NCBI GenBank assembly: GCA_944386565.1
Contig: CALXBO010000015.1
Location: 1 to 46,308, forward strand
Direction: 5' to 3'
DNA: 46,308 nucleotides
Source of the DNA: an uncultured Ruthenibacterium sp.
GTDB taxonomy: Bacteria; Bacillota; Clostridia; Oscillospirales; Ruminococcaceae
Position 1 is the first letter of the stretch, and every line of letters starts with the position of its first letter. The notes under the pieces are model-generated. The model saw only the letters and a program-made list of their open reading frames with translations. It searched no databases and had not been told where the DNA came from. A program made the position numbers and the translations under genes. Of this stretch, positions 17,151 through 24,322 are shown piece after piece.

Positions 17151-17897
17151 TTACATTTCGACAATCCATTCGGGCTTCAATAGCCCAATCACTCGGCCGT
17201 TTACAATGACACTCTCATCATACGGAATAGGATCATATTTTTTATTCTCGCTGGTGAGATACATATCGCCCATTCGTTTGATATATCCATTACCGTTTAG
17301 GGTGACAAGTGCAATGTCATCCAATAGGACAGGCTCTTTGGAGACCATGACAATATCACCATCTGCGTAAATCGGCTCCATACTATCTCCGCTGACACGC
17401 ACGCAAAAAGCTGTCCTCTTGGTCTTGCTGTTTTCTTTAACCTTGATGGAGCGAAAGGCTTCCGGCCCTAAATAGACACCAGTGCCGGCACTGGCTGGCT
17501 GCTCGGATAGCGGCAGATACAAACATTTTGAAACGGAGTCCTCTGGCAAAGACAGAACGGAACTTGACGCTGGTTTGCACCGAGCCGCTTCTTCATCTGC
17601 AATGAGGCGTATGAGGCGTTTGCCAAAATCGTCAAGTTCTCGGTATGTGCAGAGTAATTCCCGCTCCTCAGAGGAAACATCCATCGAAGTGATGTCATAA
17701 CCGAAGAATGAATTTGGAGATACATTGTAAAGAATCAGTAACGAATATAAGGTATCCGCATCTGGCTGCGATCGGGCGGTTTCCCACGCAGCTACTGTCT
17801 GCTGCGGACGACCAATGGATAAAGCAACTTCCTTTTGGGTCATGCCAGCCGCAATACGCGCTTCTTTTAGCTTGTTAGCAATTACCTGTTTTTCCAT
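17151..17897 (-). CDS. Prophage repressor, LexA/CI-type with S24 self-cleavage domain
   Basis: 248 aa. Residues 1-60 are a Cro/CI helix-turn-helix (KLKEARIAAGMTQKEVALSIG RPQQTVAAWE). The C-terminal half is an S24 peptidase: candidate cleavage bond Ala137-Gly138 in PASAGTG, nucleophile Ser172 in VSGDSMEP, general base Lys207 in NGYIKRM. The 34-35 residue gap from cleavage site to Ser equals that of LexA. It should therefore hold lysogeny and be lost on RecA/SOS activation. This differs from phage Mu, whose c repressor lacks such a domain. Divergent from the Cro/Ner-like gene, with shared operators between. Its own promoter is at 17925-17953. Confidence 0.93.
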   Translation of the reverse strand: MEKQVIANKLKEARIAAGMTQKEVALSIGRPQQTVAAWETARSQPDADTLYSLLILYNVSPNSFFGYDITSMDVSSEERELLCTYRELDDFGKRLIRLIADEEAARCKPASSSVLSLPEDSVSKCLYLPLSEQPASAGTGVYLGPEAFRSIKVKENSKTKRTAFCVRVSGDSMEPIYADGDIVMVSKEPVLLDDIALVTLNGNGYIKRMGDMYLTSENKKYDPIPYDESVIVNGRVIGLLKPEWIVEM

Positions 17898-17924
17898 TTA
17901 GATCACCCGTTCCAAGAATAACAC

Positions 17925-17953
17925 AAAATATTCCAAAAATAAAGGAAATACAA
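17925..17953 (-). promoter_or_regulatory. Repressor (lysogeny) promoter
   Basis: Minus strand TTGTAT (17948-17953), 17-bp spacer, TATTTT (17925-17930), 28 bp before the repressor ATG. TTCC(A)AAAAATAA and TTCCAAGAATAA repeats lie in and after it and may be operator halves. Confidence 0.6.
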
Positions 17954-18028
17954 CTGAAAAACCGAGTACAATTCTGTTGACAACCAGTATTTTCAGTTTT
18001 ATACTTAATGTGTACTAAGTTTTTCAGT
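17953..18028. promoter_or_regulatory. Operator sites ACTGAAAA (three copies) in the immunity region
   Basis: ACTGAAAAAC at 17953-17962 on the plus strand. The reverse-complement form TTTTCAGT stands at 17990-17997 and TTTTTCAGT at 18020-18028. Flanks extend the match (ACTGAAAAACCGAGTAC against ACTGAAAAACTTAGTAC). One copy overlaps the repressor -35, one lies inside the early promoter spacer and one just past its start point, which is the layout of a bistable switch. Confidence 0.65.
17977..18005 (+). promoter_or_regulatory. Early (lytic) promoter
   Basis: TTGACA (17977-17982), exactly 17 bp, TATACT (18000-18005). Near-consensus and strong, with an operator copy in the spacer. Drives the rightward early operon starting at 18046. 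Confidence 0.88.
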
Positions 18029-18045
18029 AACGGAGGTGTTGCCGA

Positions 18046-18288
18046 GTGAACCGCCAAGGAGAAATCACGCAGGAGGTTCTCTGTACCCGGATCAATGAAA
18101 TTATGGAAAGTGGACATATGAACAAATCAGCCGTTGCGAGAGCTGCGGGCTTTACGCCGAACCTCTTTTACTCAATGTTGGCGGGTCGCAAGATCATTCG
18201 AGCAGAGCACATTGACCCGCTTTGTAAAGCGCTGCATGTTACACCGAACGAACTGTATTCGGGTAGAAGCAAGCATAAGGGAGCCTGA
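18046..18288 (+). CDS. Cro/Ner-like XRE-family DNA-binding protein
   Basis: 80 aa, one helix-turn-helix domain (VLCTRINEIMESGHMNKSAV ARAAGFTPNLFYSMLAGRK, then PLCKALHVTPNELY). Start is GTG 18046 with GGAGGTG 7-8 nt upstream; an internal ATG at 18118 would cut the first helix. First gene of the early operon, divergent from the repressor: the place of Cro in lambda and Ner in Mu. Expected to bind the shared operators and lower repressor and early transcription. Confidence 0.88.
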   Translation: MNRQGEITQEVLCTRINEIMESGHMNKSAVARAAGFTPNLFYSMLAGRKIIRAEHIDPLCKALHVTPNELYSGRSKHKGA

Positions 18289-18291
18289 TTC

Positions 18292-18600
18292 ATGAATTTC
18301 CATATTGAATTGCGGAGAAGGAGCTGCATGCAGGCAATCAAAACCTATGGGCATCAGCAGCTCCGAATCCTGGAAGTGCACCAGCACCGATTGATTGTCG
18401 GCCGCAGGCCAGAGTGGTCCCCATGCAGTATTCGGTACTATCCGGCCATCGGCCAGATGCTTATTCGCGGTCCTGAAGGCCAGTACATCGGCTGGGCGGA
18501 CAACCTGGCAGATGCACTAACCCAAATGGCCATCACGGACACAGACAAAGTATTGTCAAAAAGCAAACGCTTAAACCGGAAAAGGAGCAGTGACATATGA
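18292..18600 (+). CDS. Small phage protein, unknown
   Basis: 102 aa, basic, no signal peptide or membrane segment. It has a conserved-looking core RPEWSPCSIRYYPAIGQMLI RGPEGQYIGWADNLADALTQM that could be a small alpha/beta fold. It starts 3 nt after the Cro-like gene with AAGGGAG upstream and overlaps the next start (ATGA). Not recognised. Confidence 0.7.
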   Translation: MNFHIELRRRSCMQAIKTYGHQQLRILEVHQHRLIVGRRPEWSPCSIRYYPAIGQMLIRGPEGQYIGWADNLADALTQMAITDTDKVLSKSKRLNRKRSSDI

Positions 18601-18842
18601 AAGCTGAAATCAGACGCTTGAATGAGCCCCTGTATGTGGGCACGATCTACGAGCAGCACGGGAGCCAGTATCTGGTGATGGAGCATCTGGATGACTGCCT
18701 GATGCCGGCCGTGCATCTGCGCAGGCTGAAAGACGGCTGGGAACTGGATGCGGTTGGTGCCGCCCTGTATGAGACGCCGCGCGGTGTGGAGATCATGTGG
18801 GCATACAGCAAAAACGGACGGTTCGTGGAACGCAGGAAATAA
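18597..18842 (+). CDS. Small phage protein, unknown
   Basis: 81 aa; starts in the ATGA overlap with the gene before, a sign of coupled translation. Sequence such as LYVGTIYEQHGSQYLVMEHL suggests a small beta-rich domain. No motif recognised. Followed by AAGGGGGAAA, the ribosome site of the next gene. Confidence 0.7.
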   Translation: MKAEIRRLNEPLYVGTIYEQHGSQYLVMEHLDDCLMPAVHLRRLKDGWELDAVGAALYETPRGVEIMWAYSKNGRFVERRK

Positions 18843-18855
18843 GGGGGAAACGACG

Positions 18856-19074
18856 ATGGACAAAACGCTGGAATCTTTGAAAAGCGCGTACTTGGTGATC
18901 GCAGCGACACAGCGGAACATACTGCTGCAGAGCCGAACCGGTTTTCCGCGCCGCACTTACGCGGTGGCCAAGCTCGACGAAAACCGCAAGATGCTCGATC
19001 TTCAGGTCCGCACTGACCGAGAGACCGCAGAGCGGCTCTTCTGCAGCTGGTGCTTTCCATGGTGTAAAGAATGA
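18856..19074 (+). CDS. Small phage protein, unknown
   Basis: 72 aa, starting at ATG 18856 after AAGGGGG; a longer in-frame start at 18748 lies inside the previous gene in another frame and has no ribosome site. Ends FCSWCFPWCKE, a cluster of three Cys. Overlaps the next gene by ATGA. No family recognised. Confidence 0.65.
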   Translation: MDKTLESLKSAYLVIAATQRNILLQSRTGFPRRTYAVAKLDENRKMLDLQVRTDRETAERLFCSWCFPWCKE

Positions 19075-19307
19075 TCGCGCGTCGAGCGACGTACATCTAC
19101 CGGCAGCCGGGGCGGATGCTCGTGGAGCTGGAAGATGGTAAGAAATACACCTGTCGGCTGTATCCTCCGAGAGAGCTGACCCCGAGGGATCTTCTTCCCG
19201 CCCGCCCCGATCAGAGAGCAGACGGCTGGACACTGCCGGCCCGAGAGGCCCGCTGCCTGTACGGGCTGCAGTATGTGACTGTACAAGAAAGACCATATCG
19301 CTCCTGA
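19071..19307 (+). CDS. Small phage protein, unknown
   Basis: 78 aa, basic and Arg-rich, coupled to the previous gene by an ATGA overlap. MLVELEDGKKYTCRLYPPRE LTPRDLL is the most structured part. Function unknown. Confidence 0.65.
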   Translation: MIARRATYIYRQPGRMLVELEDGKKYTCRLYPPRELTPRDLLPARPDQRADGWTLPAREARCLYGLQYVTVQERPYRS

Positions 19308-19328
19308 TTGGGAAGAGATACGATAAAA

Positions 19329-19395
19329 GTGCCGAAACGGCCTTCGGGCCGTCTGCCGGGAATGGCCGCCCGGCACTGACGATGGCAGGCCACAT
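19329..19395 (+). ncRNA. Structured RNA element A1
   Basis: GTGCCGAAAC, then stem ACGGCC-TTCG-GGCCGT (19337-19352), then stem GCCGGG/CCCGGC (19355-19374), then the conserved tail TGACGATGGCAGGCCA. GCC near the start can close with GGC in the tail, giving a three-way junction. It ends about 19 nt before the ATG of the next gene. Copies A2 and A3 keep the flanks and change the stems in a compensated way. Confidence 0.72.
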
Positions 19396-19414
19396 AACCG
19401 AAAGGAGCAGGAAT

Positions 19415-19738
19415 ATGGCAAACCTCAGAACTACTGCACAAGGTGTGCTCGAAGAAGCTCGTGATGGTATCGCGTGGATCGCGCTCTACAAAGAGGGCAG
19501 AAGTTGGGACGCCAAATGCTTCTGGCCGGAATATCATGACAAAAGTAATGACTTTTCGTTTGATGCGGACGATCTGGAAGAATTGCAGTGCATCCTTGAA
19601 ACAGATCAGAGTGCCGTTTTCCTCAACGGATATTATACGAACTTAGGCTCCACCGATGAGATGACAAGAGAATCTCTCGCCAGCGCAATGCGCTGGCAAT
19701 ACGATAATCAATATAATCTCCTTCGTGATGCAGTTTGA
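19415..19738 (+). CDS. Small acidic phage protein, unknown
   Basis: 107 aa, start ATG 19415 set by AAAGGAG; an in-frame ATG at 19382 lies in RNA element A1 without ribosome site. It has an acidic stretch DKSNDFSFDADDLEELQCIL and a C-terminal MRWQYDNQYNLLRDAV. Somewhat AT-richer than its neighbours. No family recognised. Its stop codon sits within the outer stem of RNA element A2. Confidence 0.68.
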   Translation: MANLRTTAQGVLEEARDGIAWIALYKEGRSWDAKCFWPEYHDKSNDFSFDADDLEELQCILETDQSAVFLNGYYTNLGSTDEMTRESLASAMRWQYDNQYNLLRDAV

Positions 19739-19803
19739 GCCGAAACGACCTTCGGGCCGTCTGCCGGGAATGGCTTCCCGGCACTGATGATGGCAGGTCA
19801 AAC
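19733..19803 (+). ncRNA. Structured RNA element A2
   Basis: Outer stem GTTTGA-GCC (19733-19741) with GGC (19792-19794) and TCAAAC (19798-19803). Inside, ACGACC-TTCG-GGCCGT (one mismatch) and a perfect GCCGGGAA-TGGC-TTCCCGGC (19763-19782). Conserved GCCGAAAC and TGATGATGGCAGGTCA. It lies 37 nt before the next ATG. Confidence 0.75.
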
Positions 19804-19840
19804 AAAAAGCCCGCGCAAGACGGACAGAAAGGAGCAGCCT

Positions 19841-20068
19841 ATGCTAATGAAAGACTTAGAAAGTGAAGAGTTGCTTGGGGCCCTTGAAATATGGGGTGAT
19901 GATGATTTCTTCATACGAGGTCCAATCAGCGATGCTGCAGAGCCGCTTTTGGACTACATGCGGGCACACTACACTGATCCAGAGACAACGCTGCAGATGG
20001 ACATGACCGGTAAGATTTTTGTTTATCAGCCGAATGTGCCGCGGCAGTCCGTAAAATCCAAAGCTTGA
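19841..20068 (+). CDS. Small acidic phage protein, unknown
   Basis: 75 aa; ATG 19841 preceded by AAAGGAGCAG, the same ribosome site as the gene after element A1. Very acidic N-terminal half (ESEELLGALEIWGDDDFF), compact DPETTLQMDMTGKIFVYQPN C-terminal part. Lies between RNA elements A2 and A3 and before the transposase gene. Unknown function. Confidence 0.68.
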   Translation: MLMKDLESEELLGALEIWGDDDFFIRGPISDAAEPLLDYMRAHYTDPETTLQMDMTGKIFVYQPNVPRQSVKSKA

Positions 20069-20093
20069 CACACCCCGAAAAGCATGGAATATA

Positions 20094-20162
20094 GAAGCCG
20101 AAACAGCCCTGCGGGGCTGTCATGCGGGGGTTGACCGCCCCGTATCCGATGATGGCAGGTCA
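20094..20162 (+). ncRNA. Structured RNA element A3 (leader of the transposase gene)
   Basis: Conserved GCCGAAAC (20097-20104), stem ACAGCCC-TGCG-GGGCTGT (20103-20120), stem TGCGGGG/CCCCGTA (20123-20144) and tail GATGATGGCAGGTCA. Both stems differ in sequence from A1 and A2 but keep pairing. It ends 15 nt before the transposase start. Confidence 0.75.
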
Positions 20163-20177
20163 AAGGCAGGTGATTTT

Positions 20178-22157
20178 TTGAACACAATGTTATCTGCGCG
20201 CGAGGTTGCAGCCCTTACGGGTTGGCCAATTCGCACGGTACAACATAAAGCACAGACAGGGCAGCTTCTGGCCAAAAGTGTGCTGAATGTTCGAAACCGG
20301 AAGGAATATCTTTTCCCTCTTGATAGTCTACCGATTCAAGCGCAGGAACGGCACTATGAGCAACAGGGGGCGTCGCTCTCTGCTCCAGCCAAGGAAACAT
20401 TGGATAAAGTACGGACGACACCGGAGCGTCGGCCGCTGGACAGCTATACAGACGCCGATCGGGAGCAAATCGGATTCTGGCAGGACGTCATAGAGCAATG
20501 GACGCTCTATCGCAGTCAGCCGGACAAACCCATGAGCGAGCTCGACATGAAATTTGTCCAGCATATGTGCGTGGAGCACCCTGGCATGAAATTGAGTGTA
20601 GCGACTCTATACCGAAAGAAGAAAGCGCTGGAAGAGGGAGACCTCGACAGCGTGATCGACAGACGAGGAAAGGCGCGCGCGGGCAAAACAGACATGCCGG
20701 AATATATCAAAAAGATGTTCCTGTACTACTACCTTGTGGATGGCGGAGAGGGCCATGCGTATTCCATCAAAAAATGCATGGAGTACACGGAAATATGGGC
20801 GGAGCAACATGCGGTGAACGCGCTGCCTCTGCCCTCGTACAGCAGTTTTTACCGCCTCGCGATGGAAATACCGGAAGCTGTGCGCATCCTGATGCGCGAG
20901 GGCGAGCGTGCGTATTATAACAAAGCCAGCGTGTATACCCGCCGCGACTATGAGAGCATTGCCAGCAACGACTGGTGGGTGGGCGATACATACACATGCG
21001 ATACTCTCACGCTGGGGCCGAACGGAAAAACGCACCGGCCATATTTGACCGCATGGGTGGATGTCCGAAGCGGGATCTTCGTCGGATGGTATATCAGTTT
21101 TGGCGGGAACAGCAGTCAGAATTCCATCTACGCGCTGCGACGCGCGTGTCTTGCCCACGGAATGCCGAACCACAACGCATATGTGGATAACGGCCGGGAA
21201 TACCTGACGTTCGACTTCGGCGGACGCGGCCACCGTGCCAAAAAGGTGCTGGCCAACGGAGAGCAGCCGTTTGAGCCGAAAACGATCCTGGACTATATGG
21301 GCGTGGAGATGAAGAACGCGATTGTGCAAAACTCCCGTGCAAAGCTTGTGGAGCGCAGCTTCAAGAATGTGAAAGAGCACATCATGCGGTTATTCCCAAC
21401 GTACACCGGCGGAAGCCCGGAGGAAAAACCGGAGGCTCTGAAAAAGGCATTGAAGCGCGGCGAGATCCCGACGGATGAAGAATTCATCCAGAAGGTGGAT
21501 ATGCTGATCGGCGGTTATCTGAACTATGAGCCATATTATGGTTCGGTCCCGGCCGACAAGGGAAAACGGCGCATCGACGTGTACAATGAACATCTTGAAC
21601 AGGTTCGGTACGTGCGCGAAGATGTGCTGAATCTGATGATGCTGCGCACATCGAAGCCCAAAAAGGTGAACCGTGAAGGCGTATATCTGAATATACGCGG
21701 TCAGAAGATCTGGTACAACAGCCTGGAGCTGCACAGCCGCTGGCAGAGTAAAAAGGTGTACCTGAGATACGATCCGGACGATCTTTCCAGCGTGCGCGTA
21801 TACCGTGAGGACGGTTCCTTCATCATGACGGTGCCTCGGTGCGAGCTGGACGCGGCATACGGTGCGACACAGGAAGAGATCGCGCGTCAGCAGCAGCTCA
21901 AGAACCGATTCAAACGTGCGGTGCAGGAGCTTGCGGCAGAGCTGCTCCCGGACGCGCCGCCGGAAGAGGCTGCGGCCCTCGTGTCCAGGATGGCCGAGGA
22001 AAATCTGGCCGGACCTACGGCCACACGCAAACCCAAGATCGTGGAGCTGTGCAAATTCGACGAAGAGCCAATGGCGATGGCTGTGGGCGATATCGACATT
22101 TTCAAAATGAATCAAAATTCGGATGGAGGGTATGACGATGATGACTTCGACTACTAA
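20178..22157 (+). CDS. MuA-type DDE transposase
   Basis: 659 aa, close to the 663 of MuA. N-terminal winged-helix (LSAREVAALTGWPIRTVQHK), then end-binding helical domains, then an RNase-H-like core with the catalytic triad Asp270 (WWVGDTY), Asp337 (YVDNGREY) and Glu392 (KLVERSF). MuA has 269, 336 and 392, so the core is collinear. The C-terminal part would contact MuB. The enzyme pairs and joins phage ends for integration and replicative transposition. Start: TTG 20178 has AGGTGA 4-5 nt upstream, whereas ATG 20187 is 14 nt away; TTG is preferred. It overlaps the MuB gene by 20 nt. Confidence 0.95.
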   Translation: MNTMLSAREVAALTGWPIRTVQHKAQTGQLLAKSVLNVRNRKEYLFPLDSLPIQAQERHYEQQGASLSAPAKETLDKVRTTPERRPLDSYTDADREQIGFWQDVIEQWTLYRSQPDKPMSELDMKFVQHMCVEHPGMKLSVATLYRKKKALEEGDLDSVIDRRGKARAGKTDMPEYIKKMFLYYYLVDGGEGHAYSIKKCMEYTEIWAEQHAVNALPLPSYSSFYRLAMEIPEAVRILMREGERAYYNKASVYTRRDYESIASNDWWVGDTYTCDTLTLGPNGKTHRPYLTAWVDVRSGIFVGWYISFGGNSSQNSIYALRRACLAHGMPNHNAYVDNGREYLTFDFGGRGHRAKKVLANGEQPFEPKTILDYMGVEMKNAIVQNSRAKLVERSFKNVKEHIMRLFPTYTGGSPEEKPEALKKALKRGEIPTDEEFIQKVDMLIGGYLNYEPYYGSVPADKGKRRIDVYNEHLEQVRYVREDVLNLMMLRTSKPKKVNREGVYLNIRGQKIWYNSLELHSRWQSKKVYLRYDPDDLSSVRVYREDGSFIMTVPRCELDAAYGATQEEIARQQQLKNRFKRAVQELAAELLPDAPPEEAAALVSRMAEENLAGPTATRKPKIVELCKFDEEPMAMAVGDIDIFKMNQNSDGGYDDDDFDY

Positions 22158-23100
22158 GGTTTACGATGAATCACTGCAGGAACGTGTACGCGAGTACATG
22201 AAGAACACGGGGATCTCTCAAAACAAGCTTGCCCCGCGCGTGGGCGTGAGCAGCGCAAGTCTCAGCAATTATCTCCGCTGCAAGATGGAGGGCAGCGTTG
22301 AGGGGATCGAGAACCGGCTGCGCGAGTTTTTGCAGCAGGAAAGCGAAGCTGCGGCGGCGCAGGTTCAGGCGGCTCCGTACAAGCTGGACGAGACGTACAA
22401 GCCCACAAGCATCAGCGAAGACGTTTATCAGTCCATCCGGTATGCGCAAATCAACCGCACGCTGGTGATGCTGCACGGGGATGCCGGCGCTGGAAAAACG
22501 AAGGCCGCCGTCAAGTATTACCGGGACAACCCGCAGAGCACCATTTATATCCGGCTGGACCCCAGCATGTCCGGGCTCGCCGGAGTCGGTGAACTCTTGG
22601 GCGCGGCGCTGGATCTGCCGATCGTCAGCAGCAGCAAGCAGATGTGGCAGGCGATCCGGGCGCGGCTGCGGGGCACCAACAAAGTGATCATCGTGGACGA
22701 AGCGCAGCTCCTGAAGCGCGCACCGATGGACGAGCTCCGTATTCTGCCGGACGAAGATGAAGTCAACGAGGTTCCGGGCAATGGTGTGGTGCTGATTGGC
22801 AACAGCGAGCTGTATGAGCGCGTGAAGAAAGGCAAGATTACGACTCAGGCATATACCCGCATCGGGCTCCAGCGGGCCTACAGCACGATGCGGCTGACAA
22901 ATGAGGACATCAAGCTGCTGTTCCCCATGTTCGCCGGCGAGGATCAGGCCAAGGAGCTGAAACTCATCGCAAGTGTGTGCCGGAGCCAGCACAGCATCCG
23001 CACCGCAAAGCATATCGTGAAGAACGCGATTCGGAATGAGGATATCTCCTATGAAGGGCTTCGCGCAGCGGCGGCGAGCACGCCGGTCGGACGTATTTAA
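22138..23100 (+). CDS. MuB-type transposition ATPase (target selector)
   Basis: 320 aa. N-terminal lambda-repressor-like helix-turn-helix (REYMKNTGISQNKLAPRVGV SSASLSNYL), as in MuB. Then an AAA+ ATPase with Walker A GDAGAGKTK, Walker B VIIVDEAQ and sensor-like VLIGNSELYER. It coats target DNA, delivers it to the transposase and gives target immunity. GGAGGG at 22125-22130 favours ATG 22138 (or 22141); in-frame ATGs at 22123 and 22132 are upstream of or too near it. Its stop codon forms part of a TAAAC/GTTTA dyad (23098-23111). Confidence 0.94.
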   Translation: MMTSTTKVYDESLQERVREYMKNTGISQNKLAPRVGVSSASLSNYLRCKMEGSVEGIENRLREFLQQESEAAAAQVQAAPYKLDETYKPTSISEDVYQSIRYAQINRTLVMLHGDAGAGKTKAAVKYYRDNPQSTIYIRLDPSMSGLAGVGELLGAALDLPIVSSSKQMWQAIRARLRGTNKVIIVDEAQLLKRAPMDELRILPDEDEVNEVPGNGVVLIGNSELYERVKKGKITTQAYTRIGLQRAYSTMRLTNEDIKLLFPMFAGEDQAKELKLIASVCRSQHSIRTAKHIVKNAIRNEDISYEGLRAAAASTPVGRI

Positions 23101-23111
23101 ACAGGCGTTTA
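23098..23111. promoter_or_regulatory. TAAAC-AGGC-GTTTA dyad
   Basis: Inverted repeat across the MuB stop codon, with another TTAAACAGG at about 23130. It resembles the palindrome at 16950 and the CGTTTA arrays. Possible binding site; could be chance. Confidence 0.35.
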
Positions 23112-23127
23112 CAAGGGGGGTCAACAG

Positions 23128-23370
23128 ATGTTAAACAGGATGAAAATAGCGTGTATCTTTGCAGGCGGTGCGGTGGCCGGCCTGATGGTGGCAATCTGTA
23201 CCAGCGTATTGATGAACCGCTCCAGCTCGGTGGGCGGCGAGGTGCTGATCCTGCCTCTGATTGGACTGCTGCTCTATGTGGGATATGAATTCGGGTATCT
23301 CTCCGCGATGACAGAGGTAGCGCGGCGCAGGCGCAGCCGGACGCAGAAAGGAGGCGTCCGGAATGGGTAA
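23128..23370 (+). CDS. Small phage membrane protein, two predicted helices
   Basis: 80 aa. Two hydrophobic segments (about residues 5-29 and 37-58) separated by a polar loop, then a basic tail RRRRSRTQK. AAGGGGGG upstream of ATG 23128. It overlaps the next short frame. A holin-like or superinfection-exclusion role is possible, but nothing identifies it. Confidence 0.68.
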   Translation: MLNRMKIACIFAGGAVAGLMVAICTSVLMNRSSSVGGEVLILPLIGLLLYVGYEFGYLSAMTEVARRRRSRTQKGGVRNG

Positions 23371-23512
23371 GGAAGAGGCCAAAGTAGAATCAAAAATGCC
23401 GCATCCGGGGCATGTCCCCGGCCTTAATGCAGCCTCCCGCGTGGGAGCCGGTCACAAGCCCGGTAAATGCAGAGTGAGGCAAGGAGGAGCGGACAATGAA
23501 AAAGAAGGATGA
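23363..23512 (+). CDS. Possible 49-aa peptide overlapping RNA element B1
   Basis: Short frame with a strong ribosome site (AAAGGAGG, 8 nt before ATG 23363) that starts within the end of the membrane-protein gene. Its middle is the sequence of RNA element B1; copy B2 does not keep this frame, so the conserved feature is RNA, not protein. It may be a real short peptide or a leader frame whose translation runs through the RNA. It ends within the next gene. Confidence 0.4.
   Translation: MGKEEAKVESKMPHPGHVPGLNAASRVGAGHKPGKCRVRQGGADNEKEG
23401..23480 (+). ncRNA. Structured RNA element B1
   Basis: Hairpin CCGGGG-CATGT-CCCCGG (23405-23421), conserved CCTTAATGCAGC, hairpin CTCCC/GGGAG (23434-23447), conserved GCCGGTCACAAGCCCGG and GCAGAGTGAGG. 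It ends 16 nt before the start of the first Cys-rich gene. Copy B2 has different but paired stems. Confidence 0.72.
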
Positions 23513-23774
23513 ATTTAGGCCGACGCCGTGCAGAGGCTGCTACTACTGGCGACCGATCACACACGGAACTTCCGCAAGTACGAGAGCATGCCATTATTGT
23601 ATCGATACCGGACAGCTGCGGAGCATTCCCCCGCAGCTTTGTTATCAGAAACCCGGAACGCCATATCGTCCGGGGAAGAAAGCGTTCAAATATCATGCGA
23701 TGACAATTTACAGAGAACGAAAACAATCTTCCCGTCGCATGGCTCCCAGTCATAAAACCGGATTCACGGAGTGA
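23496..23774 (+). CDS. Small Cys-rich (probable zinc-binding) phage protein, copy 1
   Basis: 92 aa, start ATG 23496 with AAGGAGGAG. Core: CRGCYYWR ... ACHYC.DTG..R.IPPQLCYQK.GTPYRPG, five Cys and a His, likely one zinc-binding knuckle. The gene at 23792 is a tandem paralogue that shares this core and the MKKK start but ends earlier; here an extra basic tail of about 30 residues follows. It stands behind RNA element B1. Function unknown. Confidence 0.8.
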   Translation: MKKKDEFRPTPCRGCYYWRPITHGTSASTRACHYCIDTGQLRSIPPQLCYQKPGTPYRPGKKAFKYHAMTIYRERKQSSRRMAPSHKTGFTE

Positions 23775-23791
23775 CACAAGGAGAAAGGATA

Positions 23792-24010
23792 ATGAAAAAG
23801 AAGGGCGAATTTATACCAATACGCTGTAAGGGATGCTACTACTGGAGGCCATTCAACTACGGCCATCCTTCAGGGCAAAAAGCATGCCACTATTGCCTTG
23901 AAACAGGGAATCCTCGAGGCATCCCGCCGCATCTGTGCTACCAGCACGAAGGAACACCGTATACACCCGGGAGAAAGTGGAAGGAGCCTGAGCCATATGC
24001 CGAACTGTAA
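23792..24010 (+). CDS. Small Cys-rich (probable zinc-binding) phage protein, copy 2
   Basis: 72 aa; ATG 23792 after AAGGAGAAAGG. Same core as the upstream gene: CKGCYYWR, ACHYCLETGNPRGIPPHLCY, GTPYTPG. A clear tandem duplication with divergence, which suggests both are used. Overlaps the next gene by 14 nt. A CxGC.WR motif also appears in the 63-aa protein at 28198. Confidence 0.8.
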   Translation: MKKKGEFIPIRCKGCYYWRPFNYGHPSGQKACHYCLETGNPRGIPPHLCYQHEGTPYTPGRKWKEPEPYAEL

Positions 24011-24200
24011 AGTGTGGGGCAAGGCGGTCACGGCCGGTTGCGTGCTGCATACGGAATGCATGGAAGAAACTGCGCTGAAACTGGCGGAAACCATTTGCGA
24101 TAAATACTGCAGATGGCCGAGCGAGAGCCGCAGCTCCGAAGAGCTTGATGCACGCTGCGAATCCTGTGAGATAATCAAAACCCTGCTCCCCGATCTTTGA
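23997..24200 (+). CDS. Small Cys-rich phage protein
   Basis: 67 aa, start ATG 23997 after AAGGAG; the longer frame to 23898 lies within the previous gene. Cys pattern PNCKVW..AVTAGC..HTEC ... CDKYCRW ... RCESCEI, seven Cys, fits a zinc-ribbon or double knuckle. Third in a run of Cys-rich genes. The gene end forms a CCTGCTCC/GGAGCAGG stem-loop (24182-24208). Confidence 0.72.
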   Translation: MPNCKVWGKAVTAGCVLHTECMEETALKLAETICDKYCRWPSESRSSEELDARCESCEIIKTLLPDL

Positions 24201-24267
24201 GGAGCAGGCCCATGCGGGGCCGCGTCCCAAACGGGTCGGCGTAGCCGGTCGCAACGGCAGCCCCGCA
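24182..24267 (+). ncRNA. Structured RNA element C
   Basis: Stem-loop CCTGCTCC/GGAGCAGG (24182-24208), then an 8-bp closing stem TGCGGGGC (24213-24220) with GCCCCGCA (24260-24267) that encloses CCC-AAAC-GGG and CGGC-GTA-GCCG hairpins. No T-tract, so not a terminator. Single copy in this window. It lies about 55 nt before a tiny membrane-peptide frame. Confidence 0.55.
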
Positions 24268-24322
24268 CAATTTGCACTTTTTGAGGATAAGAACCAGAAC
24301 ATCTACCTAAAGGAGGACCAAA

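Noticed and set aside
19382..19414. In-frame upstream ATGs of the genes at 19415 and 19841, inside RNA elements A1 and A2 (ATGGCAGG)
   Set aside because: No ribosome site precedes them, and in A3 the same ATG runs into a stop after nine codons, so GATGGCAGG is conserved as RNA.
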